A DNA stretch of 64,000 nt from Oscillospiraceae bacterium. Lineage in GTDB: Bacteria; Bacillota_A; Clostridia; Oscillospirales; Oscillospiraceae. Shown in pieces: positions 24,143-33,100 of the stretch. A program made the position numbers and the translations under genes. The notes beneath the pieces are model-generated. The model did no database searches. It was not told where the DNA came from and saw only the letters and a list, made by a program, of their open reading frames with translations. Position 1 is the stretch's first letter, and each line of letters begins with the position of its first letter. The stretch covers positions 20,740 through 84,739 of the forward strand of contig JAFWOX010000091.1 of NCBI GenBank assembly GCA_017545325.1, in the 5' to 3' direction.

Positions 24143-25947
24143 TTATGCCTGCAGCACTTCCTGGAGCTGGCTGGTATACAGCTCGTAATACAGCCCCTTT
24201 TCTGCCATGAGGGTATCGTGATTGCCTTCCTCCGCAATGACGCCGTCCTGGATGTAGAAGATTCGGTCGCAGTTGCGGATGGTGCTGAGGCGGTGGGCCA
24301 CGATGAAGGAGGTGCGCCCCTTCAGCAGGGCGGCGATGCCGTTCTGCACCAGCCGCTCGGTGTTGGTATCCACGCAGCTGGTGGCCTCGTCCAGGATCAG
24401 GATACGGGGGTCGCTGAGCAGGGTGCGGGCAAAGGAGATCAGCTGCTTCTGCCCGGCGCTGAGGCCCTCGCCCCGTTCCTTGGTCTCGGTGTTGTACCCG
24501 TCCTCCATATCCCGGATGAAGTCGTCCGCATGGACGGCCTTGGCCGCGGCGATGCATTCCTCGTCCGTGGCGTTCAGGCGGCCATAGCGGATATTGTCCA
24601 TGATGGTGCCGGAGAAGATGAAGGTATCCTGCTGCATGACGCCCATCTGCCGCCGCAGGGACCGAAGGGTGACGCTCTGCAGGTCGTGCCCGTCGATGCA
24701 GACGCTGCCCTCGGTGACGTTGTAGAAGCGGGAGAGCAGGTTCACGATGGTGCTCTTGCCCGCGCCGGTGGGTCCCACCAGGGCGATGGATTCCCCCGCC
24801 TTCACATCGAAGGAAACGTGCTTGATGACGGGGATATCCTTCTCGTACTCGAAGAGCACGTTGCGGAATTCCACATGGCCGGCGATCTGGGGCAGCTCCC
24901 CGGCTCCCGGATTATCCTCCACGCTCACCGGCTCATCCAGCACCTGGAAGATCCGCTCCAGGTAGCTCATGGCGTCCATCAGCTGGTTGTAGATGTTGCC
25001 GATCTGCATGATGGGCTGCCAGAAGCGGTTGGAGTAGCTCACCATGGCGTAGATGGCGCCGATCTGCACCACGCCTTCCAGAATGAAGTCCTTCCGGAAC
25101 CAGTACACCGCCGCGATATAGATGGCGCATTTCACGATCCGCATGATCATGGCGGCAATGGGATACATGCCGTGGGCCACGTAGGCGGCGCGCAGCTTAT
25201 ACATCCGGTTTTCCTTCAGCAGGCCGTCGAAGATGCCGCTGTTCATCTCCTCCCGGGCGAAGGCCTGGGTGACCTTGGCGCCGTTGATGTTCTCCGAGAG
25301 GTAGGCGGTAACGTTGGACTGCTTGTTGGCGGCCTTCTGCCGGAAGCGCCGCTGCATGGGCTTGGTGAGGGCCACGTAGACGATGAACACCGGCAGGCCC
25401 GCCAGCACCACCAGGGTCATCTTGGGACTCAGAGAGAGCATGAAGAAGAGGGTGATGACCAGGTTGATGATGGCTAGAACGGCGTTGATGAGGCCGTTCG
25501 TCAGGAAGTCCGACACGTTGTTCACATAGTTGATGACCCGGGTGAGGATCTTCCCATGGGGGCGGCTGTCGTAATAATCGAAGCCCAGCTTCTGCAGATG
25601 CTCGTATACGTCGGTGCGCATGTCCGTGGTCATGCTCTGGCTGGTCCGGGCGCCGATAAGGCCCTTCCGCTTGTTGATGTGATGACGCCGACGTTGATGA
25701 TGAAGTATCCAACGCCCAGGATCACGATGGTGGCGATGGCCTTATGGCCCTGGGGGATCATGGTGTCGATGATGTAGGCCTGGATCCGCGGCACCACCAG
25801 GCCCAGGATGCTGGCGACGACCGACAGGATGAACATGGCGGCGATGGATTTTTTGTATTTCTTGACGTAAACCAGACTGCGCTTGAACTGGGGCCAATTG
25901 AACGGCGCATCCAGCTCTTCGTCGATGTTATACTTGTTTCTTGCCAT
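24143..25947 (-). pseudogene. ABC exporter half-transporter (consensus half), frameshifted
   Basis: One gene interrupted by a single-base loss near 25677-25680. The first frame encodes 90 residues from ATG 25947 to FIINVGVIT; the rest continues one frame over as INKRKGLIGARTSQS to the end at 24143. Restoring one base gives 601 residues, the usual length. Fused membrane and ATPase domains: six helices, Walker A GPTGAGKST, signature LSAGQKQL (non-standard), Walker B LILDEATSCVD with the catalytic Glu, and the H-loop VAHRLST. Its start overlaps the stop of the partner gene by one base. Unless the indel is an assembly error or is bypassed, the heterodimer is broken. An internal ATG at 25633 could yield a truncated product. 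Confidence 0.85.
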
Positions 25948-27734
25948 CAGTCGGCACCTCCTTCCGCCAGCGCGGCAAGAAGCGTGCCGTCCGCCTCCGC
26001 CTCTTCCAGACCGTGCTGCATGATGCAGGTCTTGTAGTAATAGCCCTTCTTCTGCATCAGCTGCCGGTGGGTGCCCTCCTCCAGGATGCGGCCCTTATCC
26101 AGAATGTAGATGTAGTCCGCCTGCTTCACGGAGGAGATGCGCTGGGCGATGATGATGGTGGTGCATTGGTCCGGCATGTCCGCCAGATGCTTCTGGATGT
26201 ACTCCTCCGTCTCCATATCCACGGCGGAGGTGGTGTCGTCCAAAATCAGGATGGGGGCGTGCTTGGCAATGGCCCGGGCCAGGGAGACCCGCTGCTTCTG
26301 CCCGCCGGAAAGGCCGGTGCCCCGCTCGCCCACGATGGTATCGTATTTCTCCGGCATCTGGGAGACGAATTCATCCGCATCCGCGATGACGGCGGAGGAA
26401 TAGATGTTTTCCATCTCCGTATCCGGAACGCCGTAGGCGATATTGCTCTCCACGGTATCGGAGAAGAGGAATACGTCCTGCATCGTGAGGCCGATGCTGC
26501 TGCGGAGCTTCGTCAGGGACCACTTCCGCACGTCCACGCCGTCTATCTCCACGCTGCCCTGGGTCACGTCCACGAAGCGGTCGATGACGTTCACCAGGGT
26601 GGTCTTGCCGCTGCCCGTGGAGCCCATGACGCCGATGACCTGGCCCGGGGCGATGTGCATGCTCACGTCGTCCAGCACCCGGGTGCTGCCGTAGTCCAGG
26701 GTGACGTGGTTCAGATCCAGCCGTCCCTCCACTTTCTCCGGGCTCTCATCCTTCTCCGGATCCTGGATGGCGATATCCATGTAGTACAGCTCCTGCACCT
26801 TTTCCGTGGAGGCGCGGAAGCGCTGGATATCGTTCACCAGCATGCCCAGCATCAGCAGGGGCTCGTTCAGGGTCCAGGCAAAGGTGAGGAAGAGGGTGAG
26901 ATCGCCGTAGGAGATGCCGCCGTTCTCCTTCCCGATGATCACAAGAATGGAGCCCACCACCAGGTTGATCACGGTGATGACGGAGGCCAGGGAGTCGATG
27001 ATGGGGCCGTATTTCAGCCAGATGGACACGGCCTCGATATTCCGGGCCTTATAGGCCTGGTTCTCGGTCTGGAACTTCTCCAGCTCGAAATCCTCCCGCA
27101 CGAAGGCCTTCACCACCCGGTTGCCCGCAATGTTCTCCGCCACCACGGCGTTCAGGTTGCTGAGCTGTTTACGGGCCTTCTTGAAGGCGGGGTGCAGCTT
27201 CTGCCCCATCTTGTTGGCGGCGATGGCGGTGAAGGGGGAGACCGCCAGGAGGATCAGGGTGTATTTCCAGTTGATGCTCATGAATACCGCCAGGGCCACG
27301 ATGAGCATCAGGATGAACTCCACCACCCGGGGGATGACGAAGCTCAGGCTCCGGCTGATGACCTCCACGTCGCCGGAGCACTTGTTGATGATGTCGCCGG
27401 CCTTGTTCTCCCGGTAATAATCCGGACCCAGGGCCATGAGCTTGCGGAAGAGAGCCCCCTTCAGGTTCACCACCGCGGATTCCGCCGCCTGCTCCGCCAG
27501 GATGCTGGTGAGGTATCGGCAGGCGGAAAAGGCCAGCCCCACCAGGACGCTCAGCCCCAGCATGGGGAAGAGGCGCTCGAACTGCTGAGGCATGAGGATG
27601 TCGTCCACGATGTCCTTGAAGATGTAGGGCTCCCAGGTCATGAGGCCGACGCCGGCAATGTTGAAGAAGATGGCAAGGATCAGTCGGTACTTATACTTGC
27701 CCATCCACCCAAATGCCCACTTGTACTGCTTCAA
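25947..27734 (-). CDS. ABC exporter half-transporter (degenerate-site half)
   Basis: 595 residues with six membrane helices followed by an ATPase domain: Walker A GSTGSGKTT, signature LSGGQKQR, Walker B ILILDDTTSAVD and H-loop replaced by IAQRISS. The catalytic Glu after Walker B is Asp and the switch His is Gln, the pattern of the non-catalytic site in heterodimeric exporters such as TM287/288 and BmrCD. The partner downstream supplies the consensus Walker B and a non-standard LSAGQ signature, so the two complement each other exactly. Start is TTG 27734 after GAGAAG. It lies 30 bp behind the HD-domain gene and is probably in the same operon. Substrate unknown. Confidence 0.92.
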   Translation of the reverse strand: MKQYKWAFGWMGKYKYRLILAIFFNIAGVGLMTWEPYIFKDIVDDILMPQQFERLFPMLGLSVLVGLAFSACRYLTSILAEQAAESAVVNLKGALFRKLMALGPDYYRENKAGDIINKCSGDVEVISRSLSFVIPRVVEFILMLIVALAVFMSINWKYTLILLAVSPFTAIAANKMGQKLHPAFKKARKQLSNLNAVVAENIAGNRVVKAFVREDFELEKFQTENQAYKARNIEAVSIWLKYGPIIDSLASVITVINLVVGSILVIIGKENGGISYGDLTLFLTFAWTLNEPLLMLGMLVNDIQRFRASTEKVQELYYMDIAIQDPEKDESPEKVEGRLDLNHVTLDYGSTRVLDDVSMHIAPGQVIGVMGSTGSGKTTLVNVIDRFVDVTQGSVEIDGVDVRKWSLTKLRSSIGLTMQDVFLFSDTVESNIAYGVPDTEMENIYSSAVIADADEFVSQMPEKYDTIVGERGTGLSGGQKQRVSLARAIAKHAPILILDDTTSAVDMETEEYIQKHLADMPDQCTTIIIAQRISSVKQADYIYILDKGRILEEGTHRQLMQKKGYYYKTCIMQHGLEEAEADGTLLAALAEGGAD

Positions 27735-27764
27735 ATTCTTCTCACTCCGTTTATCTTCATTTTC

Positions 27765-28794
27765 TTAATCATCTTTCACGCGGTCCTTCAGCTGATCCAG
27801 GTAGAACTGGAGGGCGAAAAGGATGCCGTCCACGGCGAAGCCGCCGCAGCCCTCCTCCGGCTTCATCTCGGCGCATTTCAAGGAGCCGTACTGGCTCCTG
27901 AACCGGATCATGAAGGCGCTGCGCAGGGCCTCTTCCTCCTCCTTGGGGAAGACCTCCCCGAAGTACAGGAGGGCCGCCTCCAACAGGCCGCAGTTGGGGC
28001 TGTCCTTCGGCAGCCGGCGGAATCAGGTCCCGGGCATGCTCCTCCCGGATGAGCTTATCCAGGGCCAGGAGGGCCGTCTCCCCGCAGGGCTTCTGCTGCG
28101 CGAAGCAGTCGCCGACAAATTGCTTCAGGGCCTGGATGACGCCCAGATCAAAGCCGTCCTCCTCCTGCCGGACGCCCCATTCCCCCTGGATGGCGCGGTA
28201 ACGGTCGAAAAGGAGCTGGGCGAAGCGCACCCGCCCCCGGCTGCTCCCGAACCGGAGATACTTGGGATTGAGATCCCGGATCCGCACCCGGTCCAGCGCG
28301 TCGGCGTCCTTCAGCATGCGGGCCAGGCGCAGCCCCCGCTCCGGGTCGGCCGGGGCGTGCTTCCGGATCACGTCGCCCATATATTTGTCCCCGATGGAGT
28401 GGGCCTCCACGCCCGCCATCATGAGCTTCAGGTCCTCGCCGTCCCGGCCCGTGAGCTCCGCCAGCTTCAGGGAGGAGCGGTAGCCGTGGGCGTTGTCCAG
28501 CCAGTCGCTTTCCCGACCGGTGTCGTGGTAAGAGCACATATCCATGAGCAGGGCGGTATCCGCCTCGTCCAGCTCCTCCGCCATGGCGCACATGGCCCCG
28601 TGGACCATGGTGCGCTCGATATGGCCCAGGCCATGGACATGGCTTTGGTACAGCACGTCTCGCTTTAAGGCCTTCAAGGCTTTCAGCAGGGCGGATCCGT
28701 AGGGCGAGGCCAGAAGAGCGTCCACCCGGGGCTGTTCATCTCCCCAGTCTTTGCGCCTCAGCAGGGTCAGCATGGGGCTGCTGCGGTCTTCCAT
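27765..28794 (-). pseudogene. HD-domain phosphohydrolase, frameshifted near its C-terminus
   Basis: From ATG 28794 the frame runs to about residue 258 (EEHARDLI) and then leaves the conserved frame; removing one base of the GG pair at 28019-28020 restores RRLPKDSPNCGLLEAALLYF and a natural end at 27765, giving about 342 residues. The HD-type metal site is intact in the first part: HGLGHIERT, YHDTGRESDWLDNAHG and VEAHSIG. Such proteins hydrolyse phosphate esters, often nucleotides; the substrate is not clear. Without the repair the product is about 341 residues with an aberrant last 80. First gene of the operon with the ABC exporter halves. Confidence 0.78.
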
Positions 28795-28839
28795 GGGCCT
28801 GTGTCCCCCCTTCGCTCATGTGGATTTCGCTGAGAGTAG

Positions 28840-28868
28840 ATTATATCACCGTAACATATACTTTGCAA
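28840..28868 (-). promoter_or_regulatory. Sigma-A promoter of the HD/ABC operon
   Basis: TTGCAA, 17 bp, TATAAT on the minus strand. Confidence 0.8.
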
Positions 28869-28875
28869 CATAAAC

Positions 28876-28904
28876 TTGACAAAACCTCGTCCTCACCCTA
28901 TGAT
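28876..28904 (+). promoter_or_regulatory. Sigma-A promoter of the CoA transferase gene
   Basis: TTGACA, 17 bp, TATGAT. The -35 boxes of this and the divergent promoter are only seven bases apart. Confidence 0.85.
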
Positions 28905-28937
28905 GAGCAGAAGGAAACCAGCTGAGGAGGAAGCCCG

Positions 28938-30485
28938 ATGAAGAAAATCTACACCATGGAGGAAGCCATGGACCTCATCCACGACGGGGATACCATCTGG
29001 GTGAACGCCTTTGCCGCCTGCGCATCCCCCGTTGACCTGAACAAGGCCATCACCCGCCGCTTCCGGGCTACCGGCCACCCCCGGCACCTGACGGTGTACA
29101 GCGCCTTCAGCTTCGCGGAGTGGAAGGAGGGCAGCGAGGTGGAGGGCTATATCTGCGAGGGCGGCGTGGACTGCGTCGTGATCGGCTTCTTCGGCAGCCT
29201 GTACAGCACCGTGAAGGCGATCCAGGAGAACCGGATCGAGGGATACAATCTCCCCGGCGGCGTGATGAGCCATATGATCCGGGCCGCCGCCTGCGGACAG
29301 AAATCCCTGTTCACCAAGATCGGGCTGAATCTCTTCGTGGATCCCCGGAACGCCCAGTACCGGCTGAACGAGCGCAGCAAGCGCACCCTGGTGCACCTGG
29401 CGGAGGAAAACGGGGAGCAGGGGCTCCTTTACGATATCCCCACGGTGAACGTTGCCCTGCTGAAGGCCACCTACGCGGACGAGCGGGGGAACATCACCTT
29501 TGAGAACGAGGCCGCCAGCATCGACTGCCTGGCCGTGGCCCAGGCCACCCACCGGAATGGGGGCAAGGTCATCGTACAGGTGAGCCGCATCGTGAACAAC
29601 CACATGCTGCCCCGCACCGTGAACGTGCCCGCCGCCCTGGTGGACGCGGTGGTGGTGGTGCCGGACCAGAAGCAGCTCACCAACGTCAGCGGGTTTTATG
29701 AGTATATCTGCGGCAAGTATGTGCCCACGGGGAACATCCTCAAGGCCTGCCGGGATGAGATCAGCTCCCGCATCGGGGAGACCAGCCACCGCACCGCCCT
29801 GCACCACGCCATCGCCAAGCGGGCCGTGCAGGAACTGCAGGAGGGGCAGATCGTGAACATCGGCATCGGCATCCCGGAGCTCATCGCGGAGGAGGTGCTG
29901 GAGCGGGGCCTGCTGGAGAAGGTCCATCTGTCGGTGGAATCCGGCCATACCGGGGGCTACCCCCTCAGCGGCATGGGCTTCGGCGTCTCCATCGGGCCGG
30001 ACACTATGATGGACATGGCCCGGCAGTTCGATTTTTACGAGGGAGGCGGCCTGGATATCTGCTTCATCGGCACCCTGCAGGTGGACGCCAGAGGCAATGT
30101 GAACGGCCACCAGGCGCCCGGGAAGCTCAGCGGCATCGGCGGCTTCGCCAACATCAGCCAGACCACCAAAAAGGTGGTGTTCTGCATGACCTTCACCGCC
30201 GGGGGGCTGGAGGGTACCTTCGATGGGACGAGCGTCCATATCACCAAGGAGGGGCGGAACCGGAAGTTCCTGGAGACCATCCCCACCCGGAGCTTCGCGG
30301 TGGAGAACGCCCGGGCCATCAACCAGGAGGTGCTGTACGTCACGGAGCGCTGCGTCTTCGGCCTGACGGAGGAGGGGCTGGAGCTGCGGGAGGTGGCTCC
30401 CGGCGTCGACCTGCAGAAGGATATCCTGGACCAGCTGCCCTTCCGGCCGAAGCTCGCCCGGGAGCTGAAGGTCATGCGCTTCTGA
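28938..30485 (+). CDS. Propionate/acetate-type CoA transferase
   Basis: 515 residues, fused alpha-beta class I CoA transferase. The alpha half starts KKIYTMEEAMDLIHDGDTIW, with a Gly-rich loop NLPGGVMSHMIRAA; the beta half contains NIGIGIPELIAEEV and the catalytic Glu in LSVESGHTGG (near residue 334). Such enzymes move CoA between short-chain acids in fermentation (propionate, acetate, lactate, butyrate) or act on 3-oxo acids; the full-length fusion of this size is most like propionate CoA transferase. GAGGAGG precedes ATG 28938. Monocistronic, divergent from the HD/ABC operon. Confidence 0.88.
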   Translation: MKKIYTMEEAMDLIHDGDTIWVNAFAACASPVDLNKAITRRFRATGHPRHLTVYSAFSFAEWKEGSEVEGYICEGGVDCVVIGFFGSLYSTVKAIQENRIEGYNLPGGVMSHMIRAAACGQKSLFTKIGLNLFVDPRNAQYRLNERSKRTLVHLAEENGEQGLLYDIPTVNVALLKATYADERGNITFENEAASIDCLAVAQATHRNGGKVIVQVSRIVNNHMLPRTVNVPAALVDAVVVVPDQKQLTNVSGFYEYICGKYVPTGNILKACRDEISSRIGETSHRTALHHAIAKRAVQELQEGQIVNIGIGIPELIAEEVLERGLLEKVHLSVESGHTGGYPLSGMGFGVSIGPDTMMDMARQFDFYEGGGLDICFIGTLQVDARGNVNGHQAPGKLSGIGGFANISQTTKKVVFCMTFTAGGLEGTFDGTSVHITKEGRNRKFLETIPTRSFAVENARAINQEVLYVTERCVFGLTEEGLELREVAPGVDLQKDILDQLPFRPKLARELKVMRF

Positions 30486-30512
30486 AAAAGTCGGAAGCGG
30501 GGAAATTCCGCA

Positions 30513-30540
30513 TTGACAAGCCCGAATATCTGTGTATAAT
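30513..30540 (+). promoter_or_regulatory. Sigma-A promoter of rpsF-ssb-rpsR
   Basis: Perfect TTGACA and TATAAT separated by 16 bp. Confidence 0.88.
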
Positions 30541-30610
30541 AGAAAGGCTGGTACGCTGTACCAGCCTTTATCCTTGCCTGCGCTCAACGCAGGCCGGAAG
30601 ACCATAAGGA
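30541..30610 (+). promoter_or_regulatory. rpsF leader, candidate S6:S18-binding autoregulatory RNA
   Basis: The leader starts with a perfect 12-bp hairpin AAAGGCTGGTAC / GTACCAGCCTTT (30543-30569). A second fold places CCTTTAT (30565-30571) against ATAAGG (30604-30609), covering part of the ribosome binding site, with hairpin GCCTGCG / CGCAGGC (30576-30594) inside and an unpaired CCG at its 3' side. A CCG next to such a hairpin is the known S6:S18 target. The two folds exclude each other. Confidence 0.6.
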
Positions 30611-30619
30611 GGTGCAATA

Positions 30620-30916
<297 letters not shown>

Positions 30917-30918
30917 AA

Positions 30919-31359
30919 ATGCTGAACCACATCGTACTCATGGGCAGACTCACCCGGGATCCGGAGCTGCGGCAGACCCAGTCCGGCGTCAGCGTGGCGA
31001 GCTTTACCCTGGCGGTGGACCGGGATTTTCAGAGCCGTGACGGCGGCGAAAAGCAGACGGATTTCATCGACATCGTCGCCTGGCGGAACACCGCGGAGTT
31101 CGTCTCCAAGTGGTTCACCAAGGGCCAGATGGCTGTAGTCTCCGGCCGTCTCCAGATCCGGGACTGGACCGATCGGGAGGGCGGAAAGCGCCGCAGCGCG
31201 GAAGTCGTGGCGGACAACGTCTATTTCGGGGACAGCAAGAAGAGCCGGGAGGGCGGGCAGCCTTCCGGCGGCAGGAGCGGCGGGTATACCGACTATGACG
31301 CTCCCGCCATCAAGACCGATTTCGAAGAGGTCGAGGACGACGGCGACCTGCCCTTTTGA
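30919..31359 (+). CDS. ssb: Single-stranded DNA-binding protein
   Basis: 146 residues. The OB fold (residues 1-105) starts MLNHIVLMGRLTRDPELRQT and contains FIDIVAWRNTAEFVSKWFTKG. A flexible Gly/Ser/Lys linker follows and the acidic tip DDGDLPF at the end recruits replication and repair partners. It protects single-stranded DNA at forks. It begins two bases after the rpsF stop and is co-transcribed with rpsF and rpsR. Confidence 0.97.
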   Translation: MLNHIVLMGRLTRDPELRQTQSGVSVASFTLAVDRDFQSRDGGEKQTDFIDIVAWRNTAEFVSKWFTKGQMAVVSGRLQIRDWTDREGGKRRSAEVVADNVYFGDSKKSREGGQPSGGRSGGYTDYDAPAIKTDFEEVEDDGDLPF

Positions 31360-31381
31360 TCGAGAATAAGGAGGAGTAATC

Positions 31382-31639
31382 ATGGCGAACATGAACGGCG
31401 GCGACCGGAACGACAAGACGGCCAGGCCGCGCAAGCGCAGGAAGGTATGCCAGTTCTGCGCGGATAAGGCTGCTTTCATCGACTACAAGGACGTGGCGAA
31501 GCTTCGCCGCTTCATCTCCGAGCGGAGCAAGATCCTGCCCCGCCGGACCACCGGCACCTGCGCCATGCATCAGCGCGAGCTGACCACCGCCATCAAGCGG
31601 GCCCGTCAGATCGCCCTGCTGCCCTATGTGAGCGACTAA
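31382..31639 (+). CDS. rpsR: 30S ribosomal protein S18
   Basis: 85 residues with a basic start and the core [39 protein letters not shown] and [18 protein letters not shown]. The Cys residues (CQFC and a later Cys-Ala-Met-His) indicate the zinc-binding form of S18. AAGGAGGA precedes the ATG. Last gene of rpsF-ssb-rpsR; with S6 it forms the dimer that likely binds the leader of its own mRNA. Confidence 0.97.
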   Translation: MANMNGGDRNDKTARPRKRRKVCQFCADKAAFIDYKDVAKLRRFISERSKILPRRTTGTCAMHQRELTTAIKRARQIALLPYVSD

Positions 31640-31655
31640 TATGCGCTTCGCGCTT

Positions 31656-31695
31656 CGACCCGGACCCGCTTCGCTGGGCTCCGGGTCGATTTCAT
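31656..31695 (+). terminator. Probable terminator of rpsF-ssb-rpsR
   Basis: Stem CGACCCGGA / TCCGGGTCG (31656-31664 with 31680-31688), extended inside, followed by ATTTCATT. Confidence 0.55.
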
Positions 31696-31844
31696 TGCGC
31701 TTCGCTCCCCGCTCTCGCTTTGCTCGCACAGTCCGCTCCGCGAGTAGTATTTTCGGCAGAAATGAATTCTGCCGAAAATGTTCCGGATTTATTCGTGCCT
31801 GCGGCGCGAATTCTGCGAGGCTCTGGGAGTTCGTCTGAAGTCTG
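31696..31844. other. Non-coding interval with an inverted repeat
   Basis: Rich in short GCGCTTCGC-like motifs (four variants from 31642 to 31730) and one perfect 13-bp inverted repeat, ATTTTCGGCAGAA / TTCTGCCGAAAAT at 31749-31779 with a five-base loop. No T-run follows on either strand, so it is not an ordinary terminator. A 65-codon open frame crosses it but has no ribosome binding site and looks non-coding. Confidence 0.5.
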
Positions 31845-31878
31845 AATCTCCCTCTGGTCATGCCGGGGGGAGATTTTT
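31845..31878 (+). terminator. Intrinsic terminator upstream of padR
   Basis: AATCTCCC / GGGAGATT stem running into five T. Confidence 0.7.
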
Positions 31879-31882
31879 CTGC

Positions 31883-31930
31883 TTGACAAGCATCGAACAT
31901 CGAGGTAAAGTATACTTAGAACATCGATGC
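31883..31930 (+). promoter_or_regulatory. PadR-cassette promoter with operator-like repeats
   Basis: TTGACA (31883-31888), 17 bp, TAAAGT (31906-31911). Around it lie GCATCGA (31890-31896) and its inverse TCGATGC (31924-31930), plus GAACATCGA twice and the palindrome AAGTATACTT. The layout fits autorepression by the PadR protein. Confidence 0.65.
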
Positions 31931-31945
31931 ATAGGAGGTCATAGC

Positions 31946-32287
31946 ATGGAATTCGATAAATCCCTCATCAGCGGCTCCAACGCCATGCTGGTGCTGAGTC
32001 TCCTGAAGGATGGGGATAAGTACGGCTATGAGATGGTGCAGGAGCTGAAGCGCCGTTCGAAGAACGTTTTCGCCCTGAAGGAGGGGACCCTGTACCCCCT
32101 GCTTCACGCCCTGGAGAATGCCGGGGAGGTGACGGCCTATTCCCAGACCGCACCCACGGGGCGGGAGCGCCGGTATTACAGCCTCACGGAAAAGGGGGAG
32201 GCCCGCCTGCGGGAGAAGGTGCGGGAATGGCGGCTTTTCTCCCAGGGCGTGGATACGGTGCTGAACGCCGTCCCGGGCCTGGCCTGA
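31946..32287 (+). CDS. PadR-family transcriptional regulator
   Basis: 113 residues, PadR-s2 subfamily. The winged helix is seen in MLVLSLLKDGDKYGYEMVQE, EGTLYPLLHALENAGEV and RERRYYSLTEKGEARL. GGAGG precedes ATG 31946. The next gene starts three bases after the stop and carries the permease-prefix domain that commonly follows such PadR genes, so the cassette is one operon. The inverted TCGATGC repeats over its promoter suggest self-repression lifted by an envelope or drug signal, which is inference. Confidence 0.93.
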   Translation: MEFDKSLISGSNAMLVLSLLKDGDKYGYEMVQELKRRSKNVFALKEGTLYPLLHALENAGEVTAYSQTAPTGRERRYYSLTEKGEARLREKVREWRLFSQGVDTVLNAVPGLA

Positions 32288-32290
32288 GGA

Positions 32291-33100
32291 ATGGGCGTCC
32301 TGCGTTTTGACCGCTGGTGCAGCCTGGCGGTGAGCGGGATCCGGTTCAAACCGGACCGGAAGGAGATATATGAGGAGCTCTACGCCCACATGGAGGACCA
32401 GTACGAGGAATTGACCGCCGCCGGTTTCTCCGAGAAAGAGGCAGAGGAGGAGGTGGCCGCCGCCATGGGGGACCCGGCGGAGACCTCCCGGCAGCTGGCG
32501 CGCATTCACCGCCCCTTCTGGGGGTATGCCCTGCGGGCCGCCCGGGTATGCCTGATCCTCTCCGCGATCCTGGCCCTCATCACGTTTGTTCCCCGGTGTG
32601 TGACTTATCTCAAAGAGCAGTCAGCGGATGAGGAGAAGAAGTATCTGGAGGATGCGAGGATGGCGGACAGCCTGGACCGCCTGGTGTGGCACTGTCAACC
32701 AATGAGCCGGGACAGGTCCGACGGATATACCTTCACCCTGACCGATGCAGCGCTGCGCAGCTATTCCAACTTTGTAGACAGCAGCTTTGACCGGGATTAT
32801 CTCCTCCTGCGGGTGGAGGTGTTCAATATCCGGCCCTGGGCAATGCTCTACGGAGTCCATCAGGAATTCTATGCGGTGGATTCCCTGGGCAATGTGTACA
32901 CAGCGGATAACCGGACCCGCAACCACCGCCTGCCCTGCGTGATGGGAAGCGTAACCAAAACAGGCTTTTTTGCATGGACCTGGGAGCTTCGCCTGAATGG
33001 CTTCTGCTCCTGGGAGGCAGAGTGGCTGGAGCTGCGCTATGACCAGTGCGGCCGGGACGTGCGGCTGTATCTCGATCTGCGGGAGGGAGAAGAAGGATGA
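32291..33100 (+). CDS. Membrane protein with N-terminal permease-prefix (DUF1700-like) domain
   Basis: 269 residues. The first 75 form a helical prefix domain: EIYEELYAHMEDQYEELTAA, FSEKEAEEEVAAAMGDP, typical of proteins encoded next to PadR regulators. One membrane helix follows (about 82-102, AARVCLILSAILALITFV), then about 165 residues outside with no recognised family, rich in Trp and aromatic residues. The ATG 33097 of the next gene overlaps its stop. It probably works with the downstream exported protein; role unknown. Confidence 0.72.
   Translation: MGVLRFDRWCSLAVSGIRFKPDRKEIYEELYAHMEDQYEELTAAGFSEKEAEEEVAAAMGDPAETSRQLARIHRPFWGYALRAARVCLILSAILALITFVPRCVTYLKEQSADEEKKYLEDARMADSLDRLVWHCQPMSRDRSDGYTFTLTDAALRSYSNFVDSSFDRDYLLLRVEVFNIRPWAMLYGVHQEFYAVDSLGNVYTADNRTRNHRLPCVMGSVTKTGFFAWTWELRLNGFCSWEAEWLELRYDQCGRDVRLYLDLREGEEG

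Noticed and set aside
23895..24188. 97-codon plus-strand open frame between the flavoprotein gene and the ABC operon
   Set aside because: Ser/Arg/Trp-rich composition and no family; the PIN similarity is in a different frame of the same stretch.
31641..31838. 65-codon open frame after rpsR
   Set aside because: No ribosome binding site; it runs through hairpins and repeat motifs and has Arg/Ser-rich random composition.
31883..31916. TATACT as the -10 box of padR
   Set aside because: It would be 22 bp from the TTGACA; TAAAGT at 17 bp is the better fit, with TATACT probably part of the operator palindrome.
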